Below are positions 53,070-63,441 of a stretch of DNA of 64,000 bases, in pieces. Under the pieces are notes generated by a model. That model saw only the letters and a list, made by a program, of their open reading frames with translations, had not been told where the DNA came from and did not search any database. Source of the DNA: Candidatus Thioglobus sp. NP1 (lineage in GTDB: Bacteria > Pseudomonadota > Gammaproteobacteria > PS1 > Pseudothioglobaceae); assembly GCF_003326015.1 (NCBI RefSeq), contig NZ_CP023860.1, forward strand, positions 558,001 through 622,000. Direction: 5' to 3'. A program made the translations under genes and the position numbers. The stretch's first letter is position 1; each line of letters starts with the position of its first letter.

Positions 53070-54058
53070 TGAAAGTTAGTAAGCTCGCAATTATAGGGTT
53101 GGGCAGTATTGGCAGGAGGCATCTCAGGCTGATTTCTGAATTAAGACCAGATATTGAAGTTGTTGTTGTTCGATCTGGAAATGGTCCATATTCTAAAGAT
53201 GAGAAACTCGCTTCAAAAATATTTTCTTCTGTTAGTGAGGCTATAAAGTTTGGTGTTGAGGCGGCTATCATATCTTCACCAGCAACTTTTCATCTTCAAC
53301 AATCAATAGAATTTGCAAAACATGGTGTGCACTTGTTTATTGAGAAGCCGTTATCCCATTCTATAGACGGAGTGGAAGAGTTGCTAAAGGCTCAAAAAGA
53401 TCATAATATTGTTGCTATGGTGGGGTATGTCCTTCGATATGATATAGGGGCGAGGAAATTTAAGGAATGGTTGACTGATAATAAAATTGGAAAAATACTT
53501 CATGCTAGAATTGAATGTGGATCATATCTTCCTGACTGGAGGCCAGATCAAGATTACCGAAAAACTGTTTCTGCATTATCAGAGTTAGGCGGTGGTGTAT
53601 TATTAGAATTGAGCCACGAAATAGATTATCTACATTGGTTTTTTGGAAAACCAATTAATATACAGGCACAAATAATAAATAGTATGGCATTAGATATTAA
53701 TGTTGAAGATCAGGCTGATTTATTGATAAAAAGTGAACAAGGATATCCTATTTTAGTACAAATTGATTTTAATCGTCGTCATGTAAAAAGGGAATGCTCA
53801 GTTATAACAACAGAAGGTGAGATGACCTGGAACGCAGTTAAGAAAAAGGTGATATGGAAACCGATTAATAGCGAAGAACAAGAGTTTGATTACACTAGCA
53901 AGAGAGATGATAAATATAAAAAACAGTTAAAGCAATTTATTGAATGTATAGAAAATGGTGCTAAACCTCATGTTTCAATTATGGATGGTATAAAGACTTT
54001 AAAATTAATTGATGCTGCTCGAGAAGCATCAAAAAATAGTACTAAGGTATTTCTATGA
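53069..54058 (+). CDS. Gfo/Idh/MocA-family oxidoreductase
   Basis: 329 residues. A Rossmann domain (LAIIGLGSIGRRHLRLISELRPDIEVVVVRSG) is followed by the EKPLS block (FIEKPLSHSIDGVEELLK) with its catalytic Lys, and a C-terminal beta-sheet domain including LGGGVLLELSHEIDYLHWFFG. Members oxidise or reduce sugar hydroxyls with NAD(P). It lies between the PtmE-like and CMP-transferase genes and shares one base with the former, so it almost certainly acts on the same sugar. Its exact step is unknown. Confidence 0.78.
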   Translation: MKVSKLAIIGLGSIGRRHLRLISELRPDIEVVVVRSGNGPYSKDEKLASKIFSSVSEAIKFGVEAAIISSPATFHLQQSIEFAKHGVHLFIEKPLSHSIDGVEELLKAQKDHNIVAMVGYVLRYDIGARKFKEWLTDNKIGKILHARIECGSYLPDWRPDQDYRKTVSALSELGGGVLLELSHEIDYLHWFFGKPINIQAQIINSMALDINVEDQADLLIKSEQGYPILVQIDFNRRHVKRECSVITTEGEMTWNAVKKKVIWKPINSEEQEFDYTSKRDDKYKKQLKQFIECIENGAKPHVSIMDGIKTLKLIDAAREASKNSTKVFL

Positions 54059-54753
54059 AAATATTTGCATTTATATTCGCCAGGGGAGGTTCTAAGGGTC
54101 TACCAGGTAAAAATCTTCTAAATTTAGATGGTAAACCACTTCTTGCACACTCAATAATGACTGCTAAAAATATTGATGAAATATCTCGAATATTTGTTTC
54201 TACGGATAGCTCAGAAATTGCAGAAGTCGCTATTAAGTATGGTGCAGAAGTTATAAATCGCCCAAGTAACCTTGCTCAGGATAACTCGCCAGAATGGATG
54301 TCATGGGCGCACTCTGTAAGCTGGCTAGAGAAAAGAGGTGAATTTTTTGACTGCTTTGTCTCTTTACCTACCACAGCGCCATTGAGAAATAAAAATGATG
54401 TTATAAAGTGCATAGATTCATTGGATAAGCAAACTGATATAGTTGTAACAATTTCTGAATCCTCAAGAAGTCCATACTTCAATATGGTGAAAAAAGATGG
54501 AAATTATATTAAATTACTAATTGATAGTAAAAAGGTATATTCAAGAAGACAGGATGTTCCTGAAATATATGATATGACTACAGTAGCATATGTTACAAGA
54601 CCAAATTTCATAAAGAATAATAATAAGATTTTTGATGGTCGTGTTAAGGCAGCCATTATTCCAAAGAATCGTGCAGTTGATATTGATGATGAAATAGATT
54701 TCAAAATGGCAGAATTACTAATGAAAGCAGATCGGGGGAATACAGATGCTTAA
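54055..54753 (+). CDS. legF: CMP-nonulosonate cytidylyltransferase (NeuA/LegF family)
   Basis: 232 residues. The opening FAFIFARGGSKGLPGKNLLNLDGKPLLAHSI is the cytidylyltransferase nucleotide loop. IFVSTDSSEIAEVA and FVSLPTTAPLRNKNDVIKCID follow, and DIDDEIDFKMAELLM holds the C-terminal metal-binding Asp residues. It activates the nine-carbon acid with CTP. A second family member (PseF) lies 6.6 kb downstream. It overlaps both neighbours by 4-8 bp. Confidence 0.86.
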   Translation: MKIFAFIFARGGSKGLPGKNLLNLDGKPLLAHSIMTAKNIDEISRIFVSTDSSEIAEVAIKYGAEVINRPSNLAQDNSPEWMSWAHSVSWLEKRGEFFDCFVSLPTTAPLRNKNDVIKCIDSLDKQTDIVVTISESSRSPYFNMVKKDGNYIKLLIDSKKVYSRRQDVPEIYDMTTVAYVTRPNFIKNNNKIFDGRVKAAIIPKNRAVDIDDEIDFKMAELLMKADRGNTDA

Positions 54754-55504
54754 TGGAGATATAGTTGCAGTTACTGGTGGTTTAGGGCTTATTGGAAAAG
54801 CTTTCTGTAAAGAAATTATTAAAAATAAAGGTAAGGTATTAATTGGAGATTTAAATGCTAAACAAGGAGTTAGTTTTCAAAATGAACTAGGTCAAGAAAA
54901 TGCTTATTTTTTAGAGCTAAACTCATCAGAACCTCATTCTATCGATAAATTTTTAGAGAATGGTAAGAATCATTTTGGAAAAATTGATTCTGCAATTCAT
55001 TGTGCTTATCCTCGCTCACAACAGTGGGGTGCTAAGTTTGAAGACTTAAAGGCAGAAGGGCTGAAAAATGACTTATTTGATCAATTAGGCGGTGCTATAC
55101 TATTTTCTCAACGATTGATTTTATTTTATAGGGAGCAGGGATATGGTAATTTGGTTCATGTGTCGTCAATCCAAGGTGTATCAACCCCTAAATTTGAACA
55201 TTATGAAGGCACTAAAATGGTTTCTCCTATTGAGTATAGTGCAATAAAATCTGGGATTATATCTATAACAAAGTATCTTGCAAAGTATTGTAAAAATCAA
55301 AATATTAAAGTAAATTGCATCAGCCCTGGAGGTATTTTAGATAATCAACCAGACGTTTTCTTAGAAAAGTATAATTCTTCATGCGTCAGCAAAGGAATGA
55401 TGGATCCTCAAGATTTAAACGGAGCTCTAATTTACTTATTATCAAACATGTCTATGTTCGTTAACGGCCAAAACATTATAGTTGATGATGGATGGACTTT
55501 ATAA
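54746..55504 (+). CDS. ptmA: SDR-family oxidoreductase (PtmA-like)
   Basis: 252 residues. VAVTGGLGLIGKAFCKEIIKNKG is the NAD(P) loop, IDSAIHCAYPRSQQWGAKFEDL replaces the usual NNAG stretch, the catalytic Ser is in VHVSSIQGV, and the Tyr-Lys pair is YSAIKSGII. The C-terminus FVNGQNIIVDDGWTL is normal for SDRs. PtmA in Campylobacter lies in the legionaminic cluster next to the cytidylyltransferase gene, as here. Its step is thought to be in supplying the amino-sugar precursor; this is knowledge of the family rather than visible in the sequence. Confidence 0.75.
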   Translation: MLNGDIVAVTGGLGLIGKAFCKEIIKNKGKVLIGDLNAKQGVSFQNELGQENAYFLELNSSEPHSIDKFLENGKNHFGKIDSAIHCAYPRSQQWGAKFEDLKAEGLKNDLFDQLGGAILFSQRLILFYREQGYGNLVHVSSIQGVSTPKFEHYEGTKMVSPIEYSAIKSGIISITKYLAKYCKNQNIKVNCISPGGILDNQPDVFLEKYNSSCVSKGMMDPQDLNGALIYLLSNMSMFVNGQNIIVDDGWTL

Positions 55505-55588
55505 AGCTATTCTCATTATTTCCTTGTCAAGTCTTAATTTTATATACGTGACTTTATTCCTAACTTAAATTAATAACTTATATTCCAT

Positions 55589-56710
55589 ATGCAAAATAAT
55601 AAAGATATATTTTGGTGTAAGAACTGTTTAAACATGTCTACCAGACCAAGAATAAATTTTGATAATAAAGGTTGGTGCAATGCTTGCCAATGGATGGAAG
55701 AAAAAAAGGAATTAGATTGGTCATTAAGAGAACAAGAATTAAAGAATCTTCTTGATAAGTATCGAAAAAATGACGGTGGTTTTGATTGCATTGTTCCTGT
55801 TAGTGGAGGTAAAGATGGTTCATATGTTGCACATACTCTAAAACACAAATATGGAATGAATCCACTTACTGTTACTTCTCGTCCACCTTTGGAATTAGAT
55901 CTAGGAAAAGAAAATATTTCTAATTTTGTTGAAAGTGGTTTTGACCATATTCATGTTACTGCCAATGATAAATCAATGAATGCTTTAAATAAAATTGGTT
56001 TTATTGATATGGGCTTTCCTTATTATGGCTGGCTTATATCTATTTTTAGTGTAGTAACGAATGTTGCACTAAAGTATGACATTCCGCTTATATTTTATGG
56101 CGAAGATGGAGAGGTTGAGTATGGAGGCTCTACTGAAAATAAATATACCGCTATTTTTGATTTAGAGTATATGGTAAGAGCATATTTTGAGGGTGGTTAT
56201 GAGAAAATAATCAAAAAGTCTGGATTAAGCAAAAAAGAACTTTTTTGGTTCTCGCTTCCAAATTCTAAAGATATTGATAATAGTAAATTATTTATGACTC
56301 ATATGAGTTATTTTGAGCCCTGGGATTCATATAAAAACTACTTAATTGCTAAAGAGCATTGTGGTCTAAAAGAATCTGATATAACAAATAGTGGAACATT
56401 TACAAATTTTTCTCAAAATGATCAGGCCTTATATTCTCTTCATGCATATATGATGTATTTAAAATTTGGATTTGGAAGGGCAAATCAAGATGTAGGTATT
56501 GAGATAAGAAGAGGAGCTATGAGTAGGGATCAAGGTGTTAATTTAGTTCGGCTATATGATGGCCTTTACCCTGAAGAATTTATTGAGTCTTATCTTAAAT
56601 ACTATCAGATGACTATTGATGAATTTGATGCAGTTTTAGATAAGTGGGTTAACAAAGATTTATTTGAAAAAGTTGATGGACGATGGAGCCCCACTTTTTT
56701 TGTTGAATAA
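55589..56710 (+). CDS. N-acetyl sugar amidotransferase (PseA/WbpG/PtmG-type)
   Basis: 373 residues. An N-terminal CKNCLNMSTRPRINFDNKGWCNACQW zinc-binding block precedes a PP-loop ATPase, FDCIVPVSGGKDGSYVAHTLKHKYG, the family hallmark. It converts an acetamido group to an acetamidino group using ammonia supplied by a partner. The next two genes encode a HisH glutaminase and a HisF channel protein, as in wbpG-hisH2-hisF2 clusters. After a legionaminic pathway the likely product is 5-acetamidino-legionaminic acid. Stop and the hisH ATG share a base. Confidence 0.88.
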   Translation: MQNNKDIFWCKNCLNMSTRPRINFDNKGWCNACQWMEEKKELDWSLREQELKNLLDKYRKNDGGFDCIVPVSGGKDGSYVAHTLKHKYGMNPLTVTSRPPLELDLGKENISNFVESGFDHIHVTANDKSMNALNKIGFIDMGFPYYGWLISIFSVVTNVALKYDIPLIFYGEDGEVEYGGSTENKYTAIFDLEYMVRAYFEGGYEKIIKKSGLSKKELFWFSLPNSKDIDNSKLFMTHMSYFEPWDSYKNYLIAKEHCGLKESDITNSGTFTNFSQNDQALYSLHAYMMYLKFGFGRANQDVGIEIRRGAMSRDQGVNLVRLYDGLYPEEFIESYLKYYQMTIDEFDAVLDKWVNKDLFEKVDGRWSPTFFVE

Positions 56711-57336
56711 TGAGTATTCCAAAAGTCACAATTGTTGATTATGGCATGGGAAACATTTTCTCAGTTGTCAGCGCATTTAAATATCTTGGAGCTGAAGTAG
56801 AAATTGTTTCGGATCCCGAAGAGATATTAAAATCATCTATCTTAGTTCTTCCAGGTGTGGGGTCTTTTAGAAATGCTATGGAGTTTATTAAAAAACGCAA
56901 TATAGATGAGGCAATTATTGATGCAGTTACTAATAAAGGAGTTAAGATATTAGGAATTTGTTTAGGCATGCAATTACTGGGCTCATATAGTGCAGAGAAT
57001 GGCAAAACAGCTGGTCTAGGCTTACTTCCTAATAAGGTAGAGCGATTTACATCAAAAGAAGTATTTGAAAGGAAAATACCGCACGTAGGTTTTAACTCAC
57101 TATACATTAATGAAAAACAAGGTTTATTTAAAGATTTACCTCATTTTTCAGACTTCTATTTTGTTCATTCATATCGTATGATGATTGAAGATCTTCAAGG
57201 AAGGCATGCGACATGTAAATATGGAGTTGAATTTTTAGCTGCATATGAAATAGGCAATATTTGTGGCACACAGTTCCACCCTGAGAAGAGTCAGACAAAT
57301 GGATTGATACTGCTAAAGAACTTTTTAAAGCTATAG
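56710..57336 (+). CDS. hisH: HisH-like glutaminase for the sugar amidotransferase
   Basis: 208 residues. Class I glutamine amidotransferase with VTIVDYGMGNIFSV, LPGVGSFRNAM, the nucleophile elbow GICLGMQLLGS (Cys near 80) and GTQFHPEKSQTNG (His-Glu). It looks like histidine-biosynthesis HisH but sits between the amidotransferase and a HisF-like gene, not in a his operon. It probably supplies ammonia for acetamidino-sugar synthesis. A genuine his operon is presumably elsewhere. Confidence 0.85.
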   Translation: MSIPKVTIVDYGMGNIFSVVSAFKYLGAEVEIVSDPEEILKSSILVLPGVGSFRNAMEFIKKRNIDEAIIDAVTNKGVKILGICLGMQLLGSYSAENGKTAGLGLLPNKVERFTSKEVFERKIPHVGFNSLYINEKQGLFKDLPHFSDFYFVHSYRMMIEDLQGRHATCKYGVEFLAAYEIGNICGTQFHPEKSQTNGLILLKNFLKL

Positions 57337-57339
57337 AAC

Positions 57340-58143
57340 ATGTTGAAAAAAAGAGTAATTTTTACATTATTGTATGACAATGGTAACTTTATGCTGAGTA
57401 GAAATTTTCGTTTGCAGAAAGTGGGCGATATGAAATGGTTAAAGAAAAACTATAATTTTTCACATATTGCTTTTTCTATTGATGAACTAATCATTTTAGA
57501 TGTAACACGTGGTGAACGAAATGAAGAGATATTTTATGAGCATGTACAATTGTTGAATGATGAGTGTTTTGTCCCTATTGCGGCAGGTGGAAGCATAAGA
57601 AACCTTGAGCAAGCACGTAAATTATTACATTCTGGTGCTGATAAGGTTGTTATCAATACCTTACTCGCTGAAGATTTAGGTGTTATTGCGGAAATAGCTA
57701 GGGAATTTGGACAACAAAGTATAGTAGCTTCAATTGATGTTAAATTGATAAATGGAGAATTTACAGTATGGACTAATAATGGAAGTATAAATCAGAATAC
57801 TAGTCTTACTAAATGGCTAGAGAATATAGAAAGCCTGCCTATTGGAGAGGTGTATTTAAACTCTGTAGATCGTGATGGGACGGGTCATGGATATAAGACT
57901 GAATTAATAGAGCAAATACCGGATTTATTTTCTATGCCGGTAATATTAGCTGGTGGTGCTGGAAAATACTCTCATTTTTTAGAAGTATTGGCAGATGAAC
58001 GAGTTGATGCAGTTGCTACTGCAAATTTATTAAATTTTATTGGAGATGGATTGGAAAAAAGTCGCCAAGAATTATTAGATGAGGATTTTAATTTACCTGT
58101 ATGGGATTTGACTCTAGCAACCGATCTCAAAAATTGCTTATAA
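57340..58143 (+). CDS. hisF: HisF-like cyclase subunit paired with HisH
   Basis: 267 residues of the HisA/HisF barrel family. KRVIFTLLYDNGNFMLSRNFRLQKVGDMKWL lacks the normal HisF opening, where an Asp follows (CLDV...) as general acid. IAAGGSIRNLEQARKLLHSGADKVVINTLL, SIDVKLINGEFTVW and VILAGGAGKYSHF remain. The altered N-terminus suggests that it no longer cyclises the imidazole intermediate, and acts as an ammonia channel for HisH. Three base pairs separate it from hisH. Confidence 0.82.
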   Translation: MLKKRVIFTLLYDNGNFMLSRNFRLQKVGDMKWLKKNYNFSHIAFSIDELIILDVTRGERNEEIFYEHVQLLNDECFVPIAAGGSIRNLEQARKLLHSGADKVVINTLLAEDLGVIAEIAREFGQQSIVASIDVKLINGEFTVWTNNGSINQNTSLTKWLENIESLPIGEVYLNSVDRDGTGHGYKTELIEQIPDLFSMPVILAGGAGKYSHFLEVLADERVDAVATANLLNFIGDGLEKSRQELLDEDFNLPVWDLTLATDLKNCL

Positions 58144-58269
58144 ATTTGATGTAAAACTATTAAAAAATAGGTTTCTATGAAAATAACAATAAATAATAAT
58201 TTTTTTTAAGATGAATTTACTAAGATACTCTGGCTGTAATATTCAAAAAAATAAAATGGTAAGTTTATC

Positions 58270-58359
58270 TTGAAAATTATATCTTTAATAGATGCAAATT
58301 TTTCAAAGAGAGAATATGAGCGCTTTGGATTTTATGAAATCTATAGAAAATATATTTAA
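58270..58359 (+). pseudogene. Possible N-terminal remnant of a lost glycan gene
   Basis: From a TTG the frame reads KIISLIDANFSKREYERFGFYEIYRKYI and stops after 29 codons. The pattern of an opening strand, Asp, then KREYERFG resembles the start of a protein type I associate with surface-glycan clusters, but I cannot name it firmly. The frame then ends and is overlapped by another small ORF, so a deletion is likely. Confidence 0.3.
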
Positions 58360-58510
58360 AACTAAACGAATTAACATAAATAAGGTATGTAAAGATAAAG
58401 ATTGTATTAAAATTTCCAACGGTGTAGTTGCTCAATATGATTTTCTAAAAGGAAAATCTCATAAAAACAAACAACTCCCCAAAAGTAAACATTGTAACAA
58501 TTTTAATTAA
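58316..58510 (+). CDS. Small hypothetical ORF upstream of pseB
   Basis: About 64 codons from an ATG that follows an AGAGAG purine run; an ATG eight codons earlier in frame is also possible. It encodes MSALDFMKSIENIFKTKRININKVCKDKDCIKIS and ends in a Lys/Asn-rich tail. No known motif, signal or membrane segment is visible. It overlaps the possible remnant in another frame, and only one of the two can be meaningful. Its coding status is doubtful. Confidence 0.25.
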   Translation: MSALDFMKSIENIFKTKRININKVCKDKDCIKISNGVVAQYDFLKGKSHKNKQLPKSKHCNNFN

Positions 58511-58518
58511 GGGCTTAA

Positions 58519-59526
<1,008 letters not shown>

Positions 59527-59529
59527 GCT

Positions 59530-60687
59530 GTGATTCCTTACGGTAAACAGGATATTAATCAAGCTGATATAAGCTCAGTTATAGATGTTTTACAATCCGA
59601 TTTCCTAACTCAGGGTCCACAAGTCCCTTTATTTGAAAAAAAACTTGTTGATTATTGTGGAGTTGATTATGGAGTGGCAGTTAATAGTGCTACTTCGGCG
59701 TTACATATTGCTTGCTTATCTTTAGGACTAGAAAAGGGGGACTGGCTTTGGACTAGCCCAAATTCCTTTGTTGCATCTGCCAATTGTGCTTTGTATTGCG
59801 GTGCAAAGATTGATTTTGTTGATATTGATATTCAAACATATAACTTATCTGCTATAGAATTAGAAAAAAAATTAATTCAAGCCAAACAAGAAGACAAGCT
59901 TCCAAAGGTAGTTATAACAGTGCATTTCGCTGGACAATCTTGTAATATGAGGAAAATTCACGCTCTAAGCCAAGAGTATGGATTTAACATTATTGAAGAT
60001 GCTTCGCATGCCATTGGCGGTCAGTACTTAGAAAAGCCGATTGGAGGTTGCCAATATTCCGATATTACTGTTTTTAGCTTTCATCCAGTTAAGATTATTA
60101 CAACTGCAGAAGGTGGGTTGGCAACTACCAATTCGAAAGAACTCGCCGAAAAAATGCGTCTTTTCCGTAGTCATGGAATTTCACGTGATAAGAGTTTGAT
60201 GACAAGAGATCCTGATGGTGCTTGGTATTATCAACAAGTTGGTTTGGGATTTAATTATCGTATGACCGAAATGCAGGCTGCATTAGGCATTAGTCAAATG
60301 CATAGGCTTGATGAATTTGTTTCTAAGCGTCACATTCTTCAAGAAAGATATGATTTGCTATTAAGCAGTTTACCAATAATAGGGCCTTACCAAGATAGAG
60401 ATAGTTATTCTGCATTGCACTTGTACCCTATTCAAATAGATTTAAATAAAGTTAGAAAAAATCGTGAGCAAATTTTTAATTTTCTTGTAGAGAATGACGT
60501 TGGTGTAAATGTACACTACATTCCCATTCACACCCAGCCATATTACCTCCAGTTTGGATTTAGCAAAGGGGATTTTCCCAATTCAGAATCTTACTATAGC
60601 AGATCAATAAGTATTCCTTTATTCCATAATATGGAAGTTGAACAGCAAGATAAAGTTGTTGACATTCTAAGAAAGGCATTAAGATGA
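59530..60687 (+). CDS. pseC: UDP-4-keto-6-deoxy-AltNAc aminotransferase
   Basis: 385 residues starting at a GTG three bases after pseB. A DegT-family PLP enzyme: LQSDFLTQGPQVPLFEKKLVDYCG, VNSATSALHIACLSLGL, VITVHFAGQSCNM, IIEDASHAIGGQY and the Schiff-base Lys in FSFHPVKIITTAEGG. FNYRMTEMQAALG is the C-terminal block. It aminates C4 of the keto sugar made by PseB. It overlaps pseF by 4 bp. Confidence 0.93.
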   Translation: MIPYGKQDINQADISSVIDVLQSDFLTQGPQVPLFEKKLVDYCGVDYGVAVNSATSALHIACLSLGLEKGDWLWTSPNSFVASANCALYCGAKIDFVDIDIQTYNLSAIELEKKLIQAKQEDKLPKVVITVHFAGQSCNMRKIHALSQEYGFNIIEDASHAIGGQYLEKPIGGCQYSDITVFSFHPVKIITTAEGGLATTNSKELAEKMRLFRSHGISRDKSLMTRDPDGAWYYQQVGLGFNYRMTEMQAALGISQMHRLDEFVSKRHILQERYDLLLSSLPIIGPYQDRDSYSALHLYPIQIDLNKVRKNREQIFNFLVENDVGVNVHYIPIHTQPYYLQFGFSKGDFPNSESYYSRSISIPLFHNMEVEQQDKVVDILRKALR

Positions 60688-61385
60688 ACATATGTGTTAT
60701 ACCTGCAAGAGCTGGAAGTAGACGTATTCCGAGGAAAAACATTAAAGAATTCAATGGTAAGCCGATTATTGCATATTCCATCGAAGCAGCCCTTAAAAGT
60801 AATTGCTTTAGTCAAGTAATTGTTTCTACTGATGATGATGAAATTACAGAAGTTGCAAAAAAATATGGTGCTCACGTTCCATTTGTGAGGCCTGATGAGT
60901 TATCTAATGATTATGTTGGCACTATTCCAGTTATAAAACATACTATTGAGTGGATGGAGGATAATAATAATTATATTGAGAATGTTTGTTGTTTATATGC
61001 AACCGCACCATTTATACAGTCGAAAATAATATCCAAAGCTTATCAACAGTTAAAAAACTCGAGTGCTGATTATTGTTTTAGTGTAACAAGCTTTGCGTTT
61101 CCAATTCAAAGAGCAATCAGGATTGTCCAGGATAATAAAGTAGACATGTTTTATCCAGAACACTTTAATTCACGATCTCAAGATTTGGAAGAGGCATTTC
61201 ATGATGCTGGGCAGTTTTATTGGGGTAAAGCACAAGCGTTCAAAGCTGAATTACCACTTTTTTCTGAAGTAGCGACTCCTTATGTTCTTCCAAGGTATTT
61301 AGTGCAAGATATTGACACTATGGAGGACTGGAAAAGAGCAGAGGCAATGTATAGGGTTTTGCAAGAAACTGAAGCATTATCATGA
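60684..61385 (+). CDS. pseF: Pseudaminic acid cytidylyltransferase
   Basis: 233 residues. MNICVIPARAGSRRIPRKNIKEFNGKPIIAYSIEAAL is the CTP-binding loop of PseF-type enzymes, with VIVSTDDDEITEVAKKYGAHVPFVRPDELS and CCLYATAPFI. YLVQDIDTMEDWKRAEAMY carries the C-terminal metal-binding Asp. It makes CMP-pseudaminic acid. It overlaps pseC and pseG by 4 bp each. Confidence 0.92.
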   Translation: MNICVIPARAGSRRIPRKNIKEFNGKPIIAYSIEAALKSNCFSQVIVSTDDDEITEVAKKYGAHVPFVRPDELSNDYVGTIPVIKHTIEWMEDNNNYIENVCCLYATAPFIQSKIISKAYQQLKNSSADYCFSVTSFAFPIQRAIRIVQDNKVDMFYPEHFNSRSQDLEEAFHDAGQFYWGKAQAFKAELPLFSEVATPYVLPRYLVQDIDTMEDWKRAEAMYRVLQETEALS

Positions 61386-62398
61386 AGGTTGTTTTTCGAG
61401 TTGACGCATCTTTACAAATGGGTACAGGCCATGTAATGCGTTGTTTGACTTTAGCTAATGAATTAAAACAACAAAATCATGAAATTGTTTTTATTTGTAG
61501 AGATTTGACGGACAAACTCAACTCATTTATTAAATATCCAGTATTAGCATTGCCAAAAAATGATAATTTTCAATCAGATGACTTATATTTAAATTGGTTA
61601 GGTGCAACACAAGAGCAAGATGCCCAACAAACAATTAAAGCCATTCCTAAAAATACAGATTTATTAATTGTTGATAGTTATGCTTTAGATGAAATATGGC
61701 ACAAAAAATTAAGACCATACACAAAAAAAATTATGGTGATTGATGATTTAGCAGATAGACAATTTGATTGTGATATGTTGTTAAATCAAAATTTAGGTAC
61801 TCAAATAGAAGATTATAAAGACAAAGTTCCAAATGATTGTGAACTGTTATTGAGCTGTGATTATGCTTTATTAAGGCCAGAGTTCTCAAATTTGAGAGAA
61901 AAGGCATTAATCAAAAGACAAAACACCAAGGAAATTAAAAACATTTTGATTAGTATGGGCGGTAGTGATATAACAAATAAAACTTATGAAATTTTACAAG
62001 ATATTTCTGATAATTTGAATATTGTGGTTGTTTTAGGAGGTTCGTCGCCACATAATAAAATGATTATAAGTTATGCAAAGGAAAAAGAAAATATTAAGGT
62101 TTTAATTGATGTCGAAAATATATCAGGGCTAATGTTTGATGCTGATTTAGCGATCGGTGCTGGAGGCTCTACATCCTGGGAGAGATGCTGTTTAGGTCTA
62201 CCAACATTATTGTATGTTTTGGCAGAAAATCAAAGAAAAATAGCAGAAAACTTAGAGCGGTTGGATGCTGTTAAAATTGTTGATAACTTGAAAGTAAACT
62301 TGCAAAATATTTTAAATAATTTACACTTTTGGCAGGCTATGTCAGAGAATGCACAAACTGTTTGTGATGGAATTGGAGTTAAGCGGATAAAAATATGA
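61382..62398 (+). CDS. pseG: UDP-2,4-diacetamido-2,4,6-trideoxy-beta-L-altropyranose hydrolase
   Basis: 338 residues. The opening VVFRVDASLQMGTGHVMRCLTLANELKQQNHEIVFICRDL with the catalytic His in GHVMRC is the PseG signature. MVIDDLADRQFDCDMLLNQNLG and ISMGGSDITNKTYEIL follow, and IGAGGSTSWERCCLGLPTLLYVLAENQR is the UDP-binding block of the GT-B fold. It removes UDP to give the six-carbon substrate for PseI. It overlaps pseI by 4 bp. Confidence 0.92.
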   Translation: MKVVFRVDASLQMGTGHVMRCLTLANELKQQNHEIVFICRDLTDKLNSFIKYPVLALPKNDNFQSDDLYLNWLGATQEQDAQQTIKAIPKNTDLLIVDSYALDEIWHKKLRPYTKKIMVIDDLADRQFDCDMLLNQNLGTQIEDYKDKVPNDCELLLSCDYALLRPEFSNLREKALIKRQNTKEIKNILISMGGSDITNKTYEILQDISDNLNIVVVLGGSSPHNKMIISYAKEKENIKVLIDVENISGLMFDADLAIGAGGSTSWERCCLGLPTLLYVLAENQRKIAENLERLDAVKIVDNLKVNLQNILNNLHFWQAMSENAQTVCDGIGVKRIKI

Positions 62399-63441
62399 TT
62401 GAAATAAACAATCAAGAATTAAAGAATTATGGAAAACCTTTTATTGTTGCAGAGGCAGGAATTAACCATAATGGAGAATTGACTAAAGCCATAGAAATGA
62501 TAGAAGTGGCAAAGCGTTCAGGTGTTAATGCGGTGAAGTTTCAAACTTTTAGAGCGGAAGAGTTTTGTGGAGATAAGAATCAAATGTTTACTTATCAATC
62601 ACAAGGTCAAAAAATAACAGAATCTATGTTTGAAATGTTCAAACGCTATGAATTTAATTATGATGAATGGTTACAAATCAAACAAAAATGTGATGATGAA
62701 AATATTTTGTTTTTATCAACACCACAAAATCGTTCTGATTTAGATCTATTGTTAAAACTAGAATTGCCAGCTATTAAAGTAGGTTCGGATGACTTTACAA
62801 ATTTACCATTGTTAGAAGACTATTCAACAACAAAATTGCCAATGATTGTTTCTTGTGGCATGTCTGATTTAGCAGAGGTTCGTCAAGCGCTAGATGCTAT
62901 TGGCACATTTGAGGGGTATCCAACGATTTTATTGCTCTGTACTTCACAGTATCCAACGCCACCAGAAGATGTGAATTTATTAAAACTTAAGACTCTAGCA
63001 AATGCTTTTCCTGATTTAGTTTTAGGATTTTCTGATCATACAAAAGGCATTCTAGCTTCATCTTTAGCGGTTGGATTTGGCGCTGTTTTTTTTGAGAAGC
63101 ACTTCACGTTAGATAACAACTTAGCAGGACCAGACCATTGGTTTTCCGAGAACCCTGAAAGCCTAAAAGATTGGGTTGATTCAATTCATCAGTCTTATCA
63201 GATGATGGGCGATTCTATAGTCCGACCTACTTCAAAGGAATTAGAAATGCGAAAACTTGCAAGGCGCAGTATTGTAATTTTAAAAGACACCAAGAAAGGG
63301 GATAAACTTACTGAAGAGAATATTGGATTAAGAAGGGCAGGAAATGGATTGGCACCTGTTGTCATGAAAGACATTCTTGGTTCTTTTGCTTCACAAGATT
63401 TAGTTGAAGGAAATTTATTGGAATTAAAAAATGTTCAATAA
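62395..63441 (+). CDS. pseI: Pseudaminic acid synthase
   Basis: 348 residues. NeuB-family barrel with PFIVAEAGINHNGELTKAIEMIEVAKRSGVNAVKFQTFRAEEFC, FLSTPQNRSDLDLL, IKVGSDDFTNLPLLEDY and VLGFSDHTKGILASSLAVGFGAVFFEKHFTLDNNLAGPDHWFSENP, and a C-terminal SAF domain. The block order and the flanking pseG and pseF identify it as the pseudaminic rather than the legionaminic paralogue. Its 3' end overlaps the acyltransferase start by 11 bp. Confidence 0.9.
   Translation: MIEINNQELKNYGKPFIVAEAGINHNGELTKAIEMIEVAKRSGVNAVKFQTFRAEEFCGDKNQMFTYQSQGQKITESMFEMFKRYEFNYDEWLQIKQKCDDENILFLSTPQNRSDLDLLLKLELPAIKVGSDDFTNLPLLEDYSTTKLPMIVSCGMSDLAEVRQALDAIGTFEGYPTILLLCTSQYPTPPEDVNLLKLKTLANAFPDLVLGFSDHTKGILASSLAVGFGAVFFEKHFTLDNNLAGPDHWFSENPESLKDWVDSIHQSYQMMGDSIVRPTSKELEMRKLARRSIVILKDTKKGDKLTEENIGLRRAGNGLAPVVMKDILGSFASQDLVEGNLLELKNVQ

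Noticed and set aside
56710-58143. hisH and hisF as part of a histidine operon
   Set aside because: They follow an N-acetyl sugar amidotransferase inside a glycan locus, no other his gene is near, and the HisF N-terminus is atypical.
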